Assembly: GCF_000255295.1 (NCBI RefSeq)
Contig: NC_017030.1
Span: 8,220,328 to 8,284,327, forward strand
DNA from: Corallococcus coralloides DSM 2259
GTDB taxonomy: Bacteria; Myxococcota; Myxococcia; Myxococcales; Myxococcaceae
Direction of reading: 5' to 3'
Length of the DNA stretch: 64,000 nt
Under the pieces are notes generated by a model. That model saw only the letters and a program-made list of their open reading frames with translations, made no database searches and was not told the origin of the DNA. Both the position numbers and the translations under genes were made by a program. Shown piece by piece: positions 36,836 through 46,313 of this stretch; the stretch's first letter is position 1, and each line of letters opens with the position of its first letter.

Positions 36836-37698
36836 GCGCTCCGCTCTTCCTCCACCGGCGCGAGCAGCGCGGGCAGGTCACGCAAGAGTCCCCGCGCGAT
36901 GAACACCTTCGGATCCAGGATGGGCAGCGCGCGGCCGCCCGTGCGCAGCATGCCCACGAGCCCTTCCTGCAACAGCCCGTGCTCGGCGCCGCCCACCTTG
37001 TCGCGCCGGTCGATGTCGCTCGCCTGGAACTCCTCCGGGTCCTTCACCGTGTCCACGGTGAGCGCCAGCGAAACGCCTTCCGTTTCGATGACCACCAGCA
37101 TCCGCTCCGCGATGGGCACCTTGTGCTGCACGCCCAGCCGCAGTGCCACGTCCAGCACGCACACCGCCTTGCCGCGCAGCTCCACGTACTCGCGCAGGTA
37201 GGACGGCCCCGCGGGCAACGGCCGCGTCAGCGGCTGCAGCAGGACCTCCTTCACGGAGTCCAGCGGCACGGCGAACTCGCGCTCGCCCACGTTGAGCCGC
37301 AGCACCAGCATGGCCCCGGAGCGCGAGCGCCGGCGCGCGTTCTCCAGCGCCTCGCCCACGCGCAGCAGCAGCTCGTCCGCGCGGAAGGGCTTGGCCAGGA
37401 ACGCTTCCGCGCCAAAGCCCAGGCACGCCTCCGCGCGCTGCTTCTCCGAAGAGATGATGATGACCGGGATGTCCGCCGTGCCCGCGTCCGCCTTCATCCG
37501 CTGGAGCACTTCGTCGCCGTCCATCTCCGGCATGGACAGGTCCAGCAGCACCGCCGCCGGGTGCAGCCGCCCCACCTTGTCCAGCGCCTCACGACCGTTG
37601 CTGGCCGTGTGGATGGTGTAGTGCCCGGAGAGGATGGCCCGCTCCAGCGCCAGGATGGCGTCGCTGTCATCCACCAGCAGCAGCGTCGGCAGGCTCAC
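36832..37698 (-). CDS. REC-CheW fusion protein (reversed CheV order)
   Basis: A 288-residue protein, GTG start at 37698. Residues 1-120 are a receiver domain (LLLVDDSDAIL, phospho-Asp in VLLDLSMPEMDG, switch region IIISSEK, LAKPF); residues about 130-285 are a CheW domain (VLRLNVGEREFAVPLDSVKEVL, LRGKAVCVLDVALRLGV, LVVIETEGVSLALTVDTV). In CheV the CheW domain comes first; here the order is reversed. It may tune receptor-kinase coupling according to its phosphorylation. It starts 5 nt after the small response regulator gene and overlaps cheR by 4 nt. Confidence 0.9.
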   Translation of the reverse strand: MSLPTLLLVDDSDAILALERAILSGHYTIHTASNGREALDKVGRLHPAAVLLDLSMPEMDGDEVLQRMKADAGTADIPVIIISSEKQRAEACLGFGAEAFLAKPFRADELLLRVGEALENARRRSRSGAMLVLRLNVGEREFAVPLDSVKEVLLQPLTRPLPAGPSYLREYVELRGKAVCVLDVALRLGVQHKVPIAERMLVVIETEGVSLALTVDTVKDPEEFQASDIDRRDKVGGAEHGLLQEGLVGMLRTGGRALPILDPKVFIARGLLRDLPALLAPVEEERSA

Positions 37699-37703
37699 GG
37701 TCC

Positions 37704-38081
37704 TCAGCCCCCGCCCAGGAACTGACGCACTGTCTTGGTCAGCTCGTCGTGCGACACGGGTTTCTGGATGAAGGCGTTGGCCCCCGCCGCCGAACCGCGC
37801 TGGCGCAGGTCCTCTCCCTTCTCCGCCGTCAACAGGATGACCGGCACCTTCTGCACCTGCGCTTGCGCGCTGGCGCGAACCTCCTTCACGAAGGTGATGC
37901 CATCCATGTTCGGCATGTTGATATCGGCGATCACCACGCTCACCGGAACCAACCGCAAGAGCTGTAGCGCGCGCTGCGCGTCCTCCGCCTCCACGATGCT
38001 GACCTTGAGGTTCATCAGGTAGATCTTGAGGATGTTGCGGACGGTCGGGCTGTCGTCCACCAGCAAGACGTTGGTGCTCAC
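37704..38081 (-). CDS. CheY-like response regulator, first gene of chemosensory operon
   Basis: A 125-residue lone receiver domain from GTG 38081 (GAGGAG about 10 nt upstream). VLLVDDSPTVRNILKIYL holds the acidic pair, phospho-Asp is in VIADINMPNMDG, then LLTAEKGE and Lys in IQKPVSHDEL. Probably the diffusible output of the system encoded behind it. It closely resembles the receiver encoded at 58040-58522, including TVRNILKIYLM versus SIRTLLKIYLM. Confidence 0.92.
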   Translation of the reverse strand: MSTNVLLVDDSPTVRNILKIYLMNLKVSIVEAEDAQRALQLLRLVPVSVVIADINMPNMDGITFVKEVRASAQAQVQKVPVILLTAEKGEDLRQRGSAAGANAFIQKPVSHDELTKTVRQFLGGG

Positions 38082-38242
38082 TGTGCCACGGCTCCTCGCG
38101 CAGGCTCCGCGGAGTGCGGGATGTGCCTGTGCTGCATGGGTGATCCTACCGTGAGCGCTCCAACGGGCGGAAGCGGGGGGCTCCCGTCCGCCGGGAAGCC
38201 TGGCAGGCGGATGTCTGGACTTTCCAGGAAGGTTGGATGGCC

Positions 38243-39076
38243 TCAGCCTTCCTGGGGCGTGGGGTTCGTGGAGACCCCTTCTGGCGGTGCTTCCACCGTC
38301 TCCACCGGCGGTGCGCCTACGGCGTGATAACCGCCGTCGACGTGAATCATCTCTCCGGTGGTGGAGGACAGCCAATCGGACAGAAGTGCACAGGCCGTCT
38401 TCGCCACGTGGTCGTGGCTGTCCTTGTCGCTCCAGCCCAGCGGCGCCTGCTTGCCCCAGTACTGTGCCAGCGCCTTGAAGCCCGGGATGCCCTTGGCCGC
38501 CACGGTGGCGAGCGGCCCGGCGGCGAGCGCGTTGACGCGGATGCCCTTGGGCCCCAGGTCGCGCGCCAGGTAGCGCACCGTGGCCTCCATGGCCGCCTTG
38601 CACACGCCCATCCAGTCATAGATGGGCCACGCCTGCCGGTTGTCGAAGTCCAGCGCCACGATGGAGCCGCCCTCGGTCATCAGCGGCGCGCACGCCACCG
38701 CCAGCTCCTTCACGGAGAAGGTGGAGATGCGGAACGCGGTCTGCGCGCTCTCCCACGGCGTGTTGAGGAAGTTGCCGCCCAGCGCGTCCTCGGGCGCGAA
38801 CGCGATGGCGTGCAGCACGCCGTCCACGCGGCCCCACTTCTGCCGCAGCGCCTCCGTCAGCGCCGGAAAGTGCGCCGGGTTCGTCACGTCCAGCTCCAGC
38901 ACCTCCGTGCCGGGCTTGAGCCGCTTCGCGCTGCGCTCGGTGAGGGACTTGGCCCGGCCAAAGCCGGTGAGGATGACCTCCGCACCCTGCGCGATCGCGT
39001 GCTCCGCGACGCCAAAGGCCAACGACTGCGGGGTGAGCACGCCGGTGATGAGCAGCTTCTTACCCTGAAGGAGCAT
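38243..39076 (-). CDS. fabI: Enoyl-[acyl-carrier-protein] reductase (NADH), FabI/InhA-type
   Basis: A 277-residue short-chain reductase for the last step of fatty acid elongation. The N-terminus LLQGKKLLITGVLTPQSLAFGVAEHAI carries the FabI-specific cofactor loop; the middle has LHAIAFAPEDALGG and the catalytic YDWMGVCK (Tyr and Lys of the YxxMxxxK motif). Sequence style is closest to the InhA-like subclass. The C-terminal 25 residues (PPVETVEAPPEG) are an unusual acidic/proline tail. It is transcribed away from sucA, with a 311-nt shared region between, and is not in a fatty-acid operon here. Confidence 0.93.
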   Translation of the reverse strand: MLLQGKKLLITGVLTPQSLAFGVAEHAIAQGAEVILTGFGRAKSLTERSAKRLKPGTEVLELDVTNPAHFPALTEALRQKWGRVDGVLHAIAFAPEDALGGNFLNTPWESAQTAFRISTFSVKELAVACAPLMTEGGSIVALDFDNRQAWPIYDWMGVCKAAMEATVRYLARDLGPKGIRVNALAAGPLATVAAKGIPGFKALAQYWGKQAPLGWSDKDSHDHVAKTACALLSDWLSSTTGEMIHVDGGYHAVGAPPVETVEAPPEGVSTNPTPQEG

Positions 39077-39387
39077 GTCGGTACGTTCTCGAAAGAGAGT
39101 GGAAAGAGAGGGGGCGTGTGCTTACCACTCCTGAACCGCCGAAGGGGCCCCCGGACCCCGTGTCTTGTTTGCCTCGGATGTACGCCTGTTCAGCATGCCT
39201 GGGGCCCTGGCGTCTCCTTTGAGCTCCTCTCACCCGGGGGAATCCGGTGCTCGGTGAAGCTGCGCTCACGCGGGGCATGACTCCATCTGCTCCCTTGAGT
39301 GAAGCCGGGCAGCCGGACATGACGCGGTTCAACAAACTGAGGCGAAAACCCCCCAACGCGTCCCCCATCCAGTAAAAGACCCCCGCC
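39077..39387. other. 311-nt divergent intergenic region between fabI and sucA
   Basis: No coding frame is supported. It must hold the promoters of both fabI and the sucAB operon. I see no unmistakable -35/-10 pair; sucA lacks a good ribosome site before ATG 39388. No hairpin or operator stands out. Confidence 0.4.
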
Positions 39388-42270
39388 ATGGCGAATTTCC
39401 AGGACAGTTTCCTCTCTGGTGGAAACATCGACTTCATCGAGGGGCTCTACGCGCGCTTCCTCGAGGATCCGGGCAGCGTGGACGCGAGCTGGCGCGAGGT
39501 GTTCGAGCGCAACGACGGCACGGGCCGCCCCATCTTCAACACGAAGCTTCTGGAGGCCCCGACACCCGCCGCACCGGAGGGCAAGGGCAAGGGCAAGGCG
39601 AACGGCGCCGCCGTGCAGGCCGCCGCCGCCGCGCCCCAGGCTCCGGCCGCTCCGGCGCAGGACATCGGGCTGCAGTCGAAGGTGGATCAGGCCATCACCG
39701 CCTTCCGCCTGCGCGGCCACCTGCGCGCGAAGCTGGATCCGCTGGCGCGTCCGCGCCCGCAGCTGGGCCACGTGGCGGACGTGGCGCTGATGGATGAGAA
39801 CCACTTCACCCCCAAGGAGCTGGAGCAGGCGGTGGAGTGCAACAACGTCTTCCCGCAGCAGCGCGTGCGCCTGGCGGACCTGGTCACGCGGCTGCGCCGC
39901 ACGTACTCCGACCACATCGGCGTCGAGTTCATGCAGATGCTCGACAGCGAGCGGCGCCGCTGGCTCATGAAGCGCATGGAGCACAGCGACAACCGCACGC
40001 CGTTCTCCGTGGAGGAGCAGCGGCACATCCTCACGAAGCTGTCGTACGCGGAGGGCTTCGAGAACTTCCTGCACACGAAGTACGTGGGCGCCAAGCGCTT
40101 CAGCCTGGATGGCGGCGAGGCGCTCATCCCCATGCTGGACGCGCTCCTGGAAGTGGGCAGCGGCATGGGCCTGAAGGAGCTGGTCATCGGCATGGCCCAC
40201 CGCGGCCGCCTCAACGTGCTGACCAACATCCTGGGCAAGAAGCCGGATCAGATCTTCAGCGAGTTCGACGGCCCCAAGGACCCCAAGGCGTACCTGGGCC
40301 GCGGCGACGTGAAGTACCACATGGGCTTCTCGTCGGACCACGCCACGCGCTCCGGCAAGAACGTGCACCTGTCGCTGGCCTTCAACCCCAGCCACCTGGA
40401 GTGCGTGGGCCCCGTGGTGGAGGGCCGCGTGCGCGCCAAGCAGGACCGCGGCGGGGACACCGAGCGCACGCAGGTGATGCCGCTGCTCATCCACGGCGAC
40501 GCGGCCTTCATCGGCCAGGGCATCACGTCGGAGACGCTCAACTTCTCCGGCCTCAAGGGCTACACCACGGGCGGCACGGTCCACATCGTCATCAACAACC
40601 AGGTGGGCTTCACCACCGACCCGTCCGACTCGCGCACCAGCATCTACTCCACCGCCATCGCGCAGATGCTGGACATCCCGGTGTTCCACGTGAACGGGGA
40701 TGATCCGGAGGCGTGCGTCCACGCGGCGCGCCTGGCGGCCGAGTACCGCCAGACGTTCAAGAGCGACGTGGTCATCGACCTCATCTGCTACCGCCGCTAC
40801 GGCCACAACGAGGGCGACGACCCGTCCTTCACCCAGCCGGCGATGTACGACCTCATCCGCAAGCACCCGCCGGTGCGCGCGCTGTACGCGAAGGCGCTGG
40901 CGGAAGCGGGCCGCATCAGCGCGGAGGACTCGGACGCCATCAAGCAGCGCTGCTTCCAGGACTTCGACGCGGCGCTCACCCGCGCCCGCCAGGAGAGCCA
41001 GTTCAAGGAGCCCAACGCGCTGGAGGGCCTGTGGCAACCCTACAAGGGCGGCCTGCTGAAGAACGCGCCCCAGGCGTCCACGGCGGTGGCCAAGGCCACG
41101 CTGCGGGACGCGCTCCAGAAGCTGGCCACGGCGCCGGAGGGCTTCAACGTCCACCGCGACGTGGAGCGCACGGTGCTCAAGAAGCGCCAGGGCATGCTGG
41201 AGAGTGAAGAGCTCCAGTGGAGCGAGGGCGAGTCGCTGGCGTACGCGACGCTGCTGTCGGAGGGCTACGGCATCCGCCTGTCCGGCCAGGACAGCGAGCG
41301 CGGCACCTTCAGCCACCGCCACGCGGTGCTGCACGACACGCAGACGGGCGAGGAGTTCACGCCCCTGCGCCAGTTCGCCACCGGCAAGGCGACCTTCAAC
41401 GTCTACAACAGCCCGCTGTCGGAGATGGGCGTGCTGGGCTTCGACTACGGCTACAGCCTGGACGTGCCGGACGGCCTCACCCTGTGGGAGGCGCAGTTCG
41501 GTGACTTCGCCAACGGCGCGCAGATCATCATCGACCAGTTCATCGCCGCGGCGGAGAGCAAGTGGCGCCGGCTGTCCGGCATCACGCTGCTCTTGCCGCA
41601 CGGCTACGAAGGCCAGGGCCCGGAGCACTCCAGCGCGCGCCTGGAGCGCTTCCTGGACCTGTGCGCCGAGGACAACCTCCAGGTCTGCTACCCCACCACG
41701 CCCGCGCAGATCTTCCACCTGCTGCGCCGCCAGGTGCTGCGCCCCGTGCGCAAGCCGCTGGTCATCATGTCGCCCAAGAGCCTGCTGCGCCGTCCGGAGG
41801 CCACCAGCCGCATGGACGACCTGGCCACGGGCGCGTTCCAGGAAGTGATTCCGGACGCGAAGGCGGACGCCGCGAAGGTGAAGCGGCTGCTCTTGTGCAG
41901 CGGCAAGGTCTACTACGACCTGGCCAAGGCCCGGGACGAGCGCAAGGACGACTCCATCGCCATCGTGCGGGTGGAGCAGCTCTACCCGTTCCCGCAGGAC
42001 GAGCTGGCGAACCTGGTGGCGAAGCTGCCGGCGCTCCAGGAGCTGTACTGGGTGCAGGAGGAGCCGCGCAACGCGGGCGCCTGGCACTTCATGTTCCCCC
42101 GCCTGCACGACCTCCTCTCCGGCCGTTCGCAGCAGCAGACGGTGAAGCTGGGCTACATCGGGCGCGCCGAGGCCGCCAGCCCCGCCACCGGTTTCACGAA
42201 GACGCACGACTACGAGCAGCAGCTCATCATCGAAGAAGCCATCCTCCGAGGACCCCAGAATGGCCGTTGA
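39388..42270 (+). CDS. sucA: 2-oxoglutarate dehydrogenase E1 component
   Basis: A 960-residue thiamine-diphosphate enzyme that decarboxylates 2-oxoglutarate in the citric acid cycle. N-terminal segment [33 protein letters not shown] is the E2-binding region; an Ala/Pro linker (about 55-90) follows; then the E1 core with [25 protein letters not shown] and [10 protein letters not shown] (TPP site), [11 protein letters not shown] and, in the transketolase-type domain, [17 protein letters not shown]. Length fits the bacterial E1o family. Its last 11 nt overlap sucB. Monocistronic promoters are not seen inside, so sucA-sucB form one operon; the E3 gene (lpd) is elsewhere. Confidence 0.96.
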   Translation: MANFQDSFLSGGNIDFIEGLYARFLEDPGSVDASWREVFERNDGTGRPIFNTKLLEAPTPAAPEGKGKGKANGAAVQAAAAAPQAPAAPAQDIGLQSKVDQAITAFRLRGHLRAKLDPLARPRPQLGHVADVALMDENHFTPKELEQAVECNNVFPQQRVRLADLVTRLRRTYSDHIGVEFMQMLDSERRRWLMKRMEHSDNRTPFSVEEQRHILTKLSYAEGFENFLHTKYVGAKRFSLDGGEALIPMLDALLEVGSGMGLKELVIGMAHRGRLNVLTNILGKKPDQIFSEFDGPKDPKAYLGRGDVKYHMGFSSDHATRSGKNVHLSLAFNPSHLECVGPVVEGRVRAKQDRGGDTERTQVMPLLIHGDAAFIGQGITSETLNFSGLKGYTTGGTVHIVINNQVGFTTDPSDSRTSIYSTAIAQMLDIPVFHVNGDDPEACVHAARLAAEYRQTFKSDVVIDLICYRRYGHNEGDDPSFTQPAMYDLIRKHPPVRALYAKALAEAGRISAEDSDAIKQRCFQDFDAALTRARQESQFKEPNALEGLWQPYKGGLLKNAPQASTAVAKATLRDALQKLATAPEGFNVHRDVERTVLKKRQGMLESEELQWSEGESLAYATLLSEGYGIRLSGQDSERGTFSHRHAVLHDTQTGEEFTPLRQFATGKATFNVYNSPLSEMGVLGFDYGYSLDVPDGLTLWEAQFGDFANGAQIIIDQFIAAAESKWRRLSGITLLLPHGYEGQGPEHSSARLERFLDLCAEDNLQVCYPTTPAQIFHLLRRQVLRPVRKPLVIMSPKSLLRRPEATSRMDDLATGAFQEVIPDAKADAAKVKRLLLCSGKVYYDLAKARDERKDDSIAIVRVEQLYPFPQDELANLVAKLPALQELYWVQEEPRNAGAWHFMFPRLHDLLSGRSQQQTVKLGYIGRAEAASPATGFTKTHDYEQQLIIEEAILRGPQNGR

Positions 42271-43465
42271 ACTGAAAGTCCCCCCGCTCGGCGAATCCAT
42301 CACCGAGGCCGTCGTCGGCAAGTGGAACAAGAAGCAGGGTGAGTCTGTCTCCGCGGACGAGCCGCTCGTCGTGCTGGAGACCGACAAGGTCACCATCGAC
42401 GTGCCGGCGCCCGCCGCGGGCAGCGTCGCGTCCATCGCCTTCAAGGAGGGCGACAAGGTCCGCGTGGGCGACGTGCTGGGCACCATCGAGGCCGGTGCCG
42501 GCGCCGCCGCCTCTCCCGCCGTGGCCGCCGCCACGCCCGCGCCCGCCCAGGCCGCGGCGCCCGTGGCGGCTCCGGCTCAGGCCGCCAGCGACACGCGCAT
42601 CACCCCCACCGCCAGGAAGATGGCGGAGGAGAACCGGGTGGACGTGGGCCAGCTGAAGGGCTCCGGCACCGGTGGCCGCATCATGAAGGAGGACGTGCAG
42701 GGTCAGCTGAACCGCCCGTCCGCGCCTCCGGCCCCGGCCGCTCCGTCCGGTCCCCGCCCCAACGCCGCGCGCGAGGAGCGCGTGCGCATGACGCCGCTGC
42801 GCAAGCGCGTGGCCGAGCGCCTCATCCAGGCGCAGTCCACCGCCGCCATGCTCACCACCTTCAACGAGGTGGACATGGGCGAGGTGATGGCGCTCCGCAA
42901 GAAGTACAACGACAAGTTCCAGGCGAAGCACGGGGTGAAGCTCGGGTTCATGAGCTTCTTCATCCGCGCGTCCGTGGAGGCCCTCAAGGCGTTCCCGCAG
43001 ATCAACGCGGAGATCGACGGCGAGGACGTCATCTTCAAGCACTACTACGACATCGGCGTGGCCGTGAGCGGCAGCCGTGGCCTGGTGGTGCCGGTGGTGC
43101 GTGACGCGGACAAGCTGTCGCTCGCGGACCTGGAGAAGACGGTCGGTGACTACGGCGGCCGTGCGCGCAACGACAAGCTGACGATGGCCGACCTCACGGG
43201 CGGCACGTTCACCATCACCAACGGCGGCATCTTCGGCTCCATGCTGTCCACGCCCATCCTGAACCCGCCGCAGACGGGCATCCTGGGCATGCACAACATC
43301 GTGGAGCGCCCCGTGGCCCGCGACGGCCAGGTGGTCATCCGGCCCATCATGTACATCGCCCTCACGTACGACCACCGCCTGGTGGACGGCCGCGAGGCGG
43401 TGCAGTTCCTGGTGCGCGTGAAGGAGTGCATCGAGGACCCCGAGCGCCTGCTGCTCGACATCTGA
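42260..43465 (+). CDS. sucB: Dihydrolipoyllysine-residue succinyltransferase (E2) of 2-oxoglutarate dehydrogenase
   Basis: A 401-residue E2 core protein. Lipoyl domain (1-77) with [11 protein letters not shown], the Lys being lipoylated; Ala/Pro hinge; peripheral E3-binding domain (about 113-150: [26 protein letters not shown]); second hinge; catalytic domain from about 175 with [23 protein letters not shown] and the active-site His in [15 protein letters not shown]. It starts at ATG 42260 inside the end of sucA, in a different frame, so translation is coupled and subunit ratio controlled. A terminator follows at 43517. Confidence 0.96.
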   Translation: MAVELKVPPLGESITEAVVGKWNKKQGESVSADEPLVVLETDKVTIDVPAPAAGSVASIAFKEGDKVRVGDVLGTIEAGAGAAASPAVAAATPAPAQAAAPVAAPAQAASDTRITPTARKMAEENRVDVGQLKGSGTGGRIMKEDVQGQLNRPSAPPAPAAPSGPRPNAAREERVRMTPLRKRVAERLIQAQSTAAMLTTFNEVDMGEVMALRKKYNDKFQAKHGVKLGFMSFFIRASVEALKAFPQINAEIDGEDVIFKHYYDIGVAVSGSRGLVVPVVRDADKLSLADLEKTVGDYGGRARNDKLTMADLTGGTFTITNGGIFGSMLSTPILNPPQTGILGMHNIVERPVARDGQVVIRPIMYIALTYDHRLVDGREAVQFLVRVKECIEDPERLLLDI

Positions 43466-43516
43466 CTTACTCCCCCGCACATGACACTGCGGGGGGCGCA
43501 AGTCGGGCAATCCCGG

Positions 43517-43549
43517 AGGGCCGGCTGGACTTCCAGTCGGCCCTTTCAC
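43517..43549 (+). terminator. Terminator of the sucA-sucB operon
   Basis: AGGGCCGGCTGG and CCAGTCGGCCCT form a 12-bp stem with one mismatch and a 4-nt loop, followed by TTTC. It starts 51 nt after the sucB stop. Confidence 0.75.
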
Positions 43550-43629
43550 TACAAATAGCTCTGTCTCCCGGTCGTCGGGCAGAACGGGTGGCCTTCCCCA
43601 CGGCTGCCCTGCAAACGCAAGGAAGCGCA
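43526..43629 (+). promoter_or_regulatory. Candidate promoter and leader of the cold-shock gene
   Basis: TGGACT at 43526-43531 and TACAAA at 43550-43555, 18 nt apart, resemble -35 and -10 boxes; the first overlaps the sucAB terminator stem. If real, the transcript has a leader of about 70 nt, which could fold and give cold-dependent translation as in other csp genes. By-eye assignment only. Confidence 0.3.
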
Positions 43630-43833
43630 ATGGCAACTGGTACCGTGAAGTGGTTCAACGACGCGAAGGGCTTCGGCTTCATCACCCAGGACGGCGGCGG
43701 CGAGGACGTGTTCTGCCACCACACCGCCATCAACATGGATGGGTTCCGCACCCTGGCCGAGGGCCAGAAGGTGGAGTTCGAAGTCACCAAGGGCCCGAAG
43801 GGCCTGCAGGCGCAGAACGTCCGCGCGGCGTGA
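43630..43833 (+). CDS. CspA-type cold-shock protein
   Basis: A 67-residue single OB-fold RNA-binding protein. RNP1 is KGFGFIT and RNP2 is [10 protein letters not shown]; the family Val-Phe-Val-His of RNP2 is VFCHH here. [13 protein letters not shown] and [11 protein letters not shown] complete the fold. It melts RNA structure at low temperature or during growth change. ATG 43630 is the clear start, although the ribosome site (GGAAG) is modest. Monocistronic, between two terminators. Confidence 0.95.
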   Translation: MATGTVKWFNDAKGFGFITQDGGGEDVFCHHTAINMDGFRTLAEGQKVEFEVTKGPKGLQAQNVRAA

Positions 43834-43876
43834 AGTGACGCGTCTCAGCCATTCCTCACGGACTGGTTGAAGCAAC

Positions 43877-43918
43877 AGAGGCCCGGCCCCCGTCAGGGAA
43901 CCGGGCCTCTGCCTTTTT
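43877..43918 (+). terminator. Intrinsic terminator of the cold-shock gene
   Basis: AGAGGCCCGG (43877-43886) and CCGGGCCTCT (43901-43910) form a perfect 10-bp stem, followed by GCCTTTTT. The best rho-independent terminator in the window. It faces the convergent S9 peptidase gene, 22 nt away. Confidence 0.92.
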
Positions 43919-43940
43919 CCGGGCCCTGGGGGCGCTCGGC

Positions 43941-46166
43941 CTACTTCTTCAGGTTCTGCTCGAAGTGGGAGATGACGCGCTCGTACTGGCGCTCGGTGAT
44001 GAGCGGATCCGGGACCATGTGCGTGAGGCCGGACAGGGGCAGCAGCTGGTGCGGCTTGCCCGCGCGGAACAGCGCGTCCGACAGCTTCAGCGTGTGGAAG
44101 AAGTACACGTTGTCATCCGCGGTGCCGTGGATGAGCAGCAGGGCGCCAATGGGGCTGTCCTTCTTCGCGTACGTCAGCAGGCTGCTGACCTCGTAGGCCT
44201 GGGGCGTCTCCTCGGGCAGGCCCAGGTAGCGCTCGGTGTAGTGCGTGTCGTAGTCGCGCCAGTCCACCACCGGGGCGCCGGACACCGCGGCCTTGAAGAA
44301 GTCCGGGCGCTTCAGCGCGGCCAGCGCCGCCATGTAGCCACCGAAGCTCCAGCCGGTGATGCCCACGCGGGAGAGGTCCATCTCCGGCACTTCCTTCGCC
44401 AGCGCCTGCACCGCTTCAATCTGGTCATCCAGGGTGATGGTGGCGAAGTCGTGCTTCACCGCGCGGTTCCATTCCGCGGTGCGCAGCGGCGTGCCGCGTC
44501 CGTCCACCTTCACCACCAGGAAGCCGTGGTCCGCGAACCACTGGCTGAGCAGGTGCGCGGCCATGGACTGGTGCACCACCGTGACGGTGGGACCCGCGTA
44601 GACCTCCACGATGACGGGCAGCTTCTGGCCGGGCTTGAAGTCGCGCGGCTTCACCAGCGAGGTCCAGAACTTCTTGGGGCCCACCTGGCGGATCTCGAAG
44701 TTCGGCGTGAAGGACGGCTCCTGCGCCACCTCCGGCAGCTCGCCCAGCTTCGTGCCGTCGCCCTTGAGCACCACGGTGCGCGGCATGGCCTTGGGGCCCT
44801 GCGTGTTGAGGACGACCAGGCCGCCGTTCTTGGACACGAGCCCGTTCTCCACGGCCGGGCCGCTGGTGCCCGTGGCCACCTGCTCCGGAGCGCCGCCGAG
44901 CTTCACGCGCCACAGGTGGCTCTGCGTGGGGTTCGGGTCGCCGGTGAAGAAGAGCGTCTTGTCCGCCTGCACGAAGCGCGACAGGTTGCGGTAGCCCGCG
45001 TCCGGCTTCACCACGGAGCGGTCCAGCTCGCCGCTCGCCTTGCGCAGCTCCACCTCCGGGCCGCCGTTGCGCTCGGTGTACCAGAGGAAGCCGGAGCCAT
45101 CCTCCAGCCACAGCGGGTAGTCCTGGGCCAGCTCCACCCAGGCGTTGTCCTTCTCCGTGAGGAGCACGCGCGTCTTGCCCGTGGCGGGGTCCACCGCCAG
45201 CACCTGCTCCTCCGTCTGGAGGCGGTTCTGCACGACGATCGTGAGCGGCCCGCCCTTGTCCCACTTCACCGTGGCCAGGTACGGGTACTTCTGCGCGTCC
45301 CACTGCGCCCACACCGTCTTGCCGCCCGCGGCGGGCGTGACGCCCAGGCGCACCTTCGCGTTCGCCTTGCCGGGACGCGGGTACGGGAAGATCTCCCCGC
45401 CCTTCTCCGGGTGCATCACGTCCACGATGGTGAGCTTCTCCACGTCGGCCGTGTCGGACTCCGTGTACGCGATGGACTTCGAGTCCGGGCTCCACCAGTA
45501 GCCGGAAAAGCGGCTCATCTCCTCCTGCGCCACGAACTCCGCCAGGCCGTGCGTCTTCTGCGCGGTGCCGCCCTGCGTGACGCGCTTCTCCTGGTTGGCG
45601 GCCAGGTCCACCCGGTACACGTCATGCTCACGCACGTACGCCACCTGCTTGCCATCCGGCGACAGGCGCGGGTCGATGACACCAGGGCCCGTCTTCAGCT
45701 CCGTGGACTTCCCCGTCGCCCGGTCCACCACGTAGAGCCGGCCGGAGAGGGGCACCAGCAGCTGGGTGCCGTCCTCGGAGAGGCTGTAGGAGGTGAAGCC
45801 CCGGGCGCTCACGCGCATGCGCTCGCGGCGGGCCTTCTCCTCGGGGGACAGCGTCTCCTCCGCGCCCTTGAGCAGGGCTTCGGGCGTGAGCAGCTCACGC
45901 GCCTGGCCGCCGGCCACGTCGAACGCGTAGAGCATCTGCACGTTGGACGTGGGGGAGGTGCGCAGGAAGAGGACGGACTTCTCGTCCGGGGTGATGCGCG
46001 TGCCCACCGGGCGCCCGCTCTGGAAGCGGCGCGTTTCGGCGTACTGGCGCAGGAAGGTGTCCGGCTGCTTTTGCGAAGGGGCCATGGCGGAGGGTTTGCG
46101 CTCCTGGGCGATGGAGGGTGCGCTGCTCATGAGGAGAAGCGCGGCGGCGGTAAGAACCTGACGCAT
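43941..46166 (-). CDS. Secreted S9 family (dipeptidyl peptidase IV-like) peptidase, copy A
   Basis: A 741-residue exopeptidase with a cleavable signal peptide (MRQVLTAAALLLMSSAPSIAQ). The N-terminal beta-propeller (about 45-490, DPPIV_N type) is followed by the alpha/beta hydrolase domain (about 510-741) with nucleophile Ser607 in GWSFGGYMAAL, Asp in IHGTADDNVYF and His in LSGLTHMVPD. FVAQEEMSRF in the propeller holds the Glu pair that fixes the substrate N-terminus in DPP-IV. It should cut dipeptides from protein N-termini in the periplasm or outside. It is the downstream member of a tandem pair with copy B at 46314-48494, which it matches nearly throughout. Confidence 0.93.
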   Translation of the reverse strand: MRQVLTAAALLLMSSAPSIAQERKPSAMAPSQKQPDTFLRQYAETRRFQSGRPVGTRITPDEKSVLFLRTSPTSNVQMLYAFDVAGGQARELLTPEALLKGAEETLSPEEKARRERMRVSARGFTSYSLSEDGTQLLVPLSGRLYVVDRATGKSTELKTGPGVIDPRLSPDGKQVAYVREHDVYRVDLAANQEKRVTQGGTAQKTHGLAEFVAQEEMSRFSGYWWSPDSKSIAYTESDTADVEKLTIVDVMHPEKGGEIFPYPRPGKANAKVRLGVTPAAGGKTVWAQWDAQKYPYLATVKWDKGGPLTIVVQNRLQTEEQVLAVDPATGKTRVLLTEKDNAWVELAQDYPLWLEDGSGFLWYTERNGGPEVELRKASGELDRSVVKPDAGYRNLSRFVQADKTLFFTGDPNPTQSHLWRVKLGGAPEQVATGTSGPAVENGLVSKNGGLVVLNTQGPKAMPRTVVLKGDGTKLGELPEVAQEPSFTPNFEIRQVGPKKFWTSLVKPRDFKPGQKLPVIVEVYAGPTVTVVHQSMAAHLLSQWFADHGFLVVKVDGRGTPLRTAEWNRAVKHDFATITLDDQIEAVQALAKEVPEMDLSRVGITGWSFGGYMAALAALKRPDFFKAAVSGAPVVDWRDYDTHYTERYLGLPEETPQAYEVSSLLTYAKKDSPIGALLLIHGTADDNVYFFHTLKLSDALFRAGKPHQLLPLSGLTHMVPDPLITERQYERVISHFEQNLKK

Positions 46167-46202
46167 GCGTAGCTGAATCCCCGCGCGGGGCGGGGCTCCT
46201 TT
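46167..46202 (-). promoter_or_regulatory. Translation leader of S9 copy A: distant ribosome site plus hairpin
   Basis: On the minus strand AAAGGAG (46202-46196) lies about 29 nt before the ATG. Between them is a G/C hairpin (CCCCG ... CGGGG, 46195-46179), which would bring the ribosome site to about 12 nt from the start when folded. The same layout precedes copy B. Confidence 0.45.
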
Positions 46203-46313
46203 CGCGGGAAGGTGCGGGCAAGCCTACACTCCGGCCGCCGCGCGGCCCTCCCAACGTCCTGCCCCCGTGAGGATTCCCACCGGAAGCGGACAGGTGCCGG
46301 GCGGGACCTCCCG

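Noticed and set aside
39190-42534. Very long open frame (over 1,100 codons) on the minus strand opposite sucA
   Set aside because: It is the mirror of a GC-rich gene: high G/C in third codon positions removes stops on the opposite strand. Product is low-complexity Leu/Arg/His-rich, with no motif, and sucA is unmistakable.
46161-46170. 10-bp palindrome ACGCATGCGT over the start codon of both S9 genes as an operator
   Set aside because: It arises from ATGCGT (Met-Arg) preceded by ACGC in duplicated DNA; no independent evidence of regulator binding.
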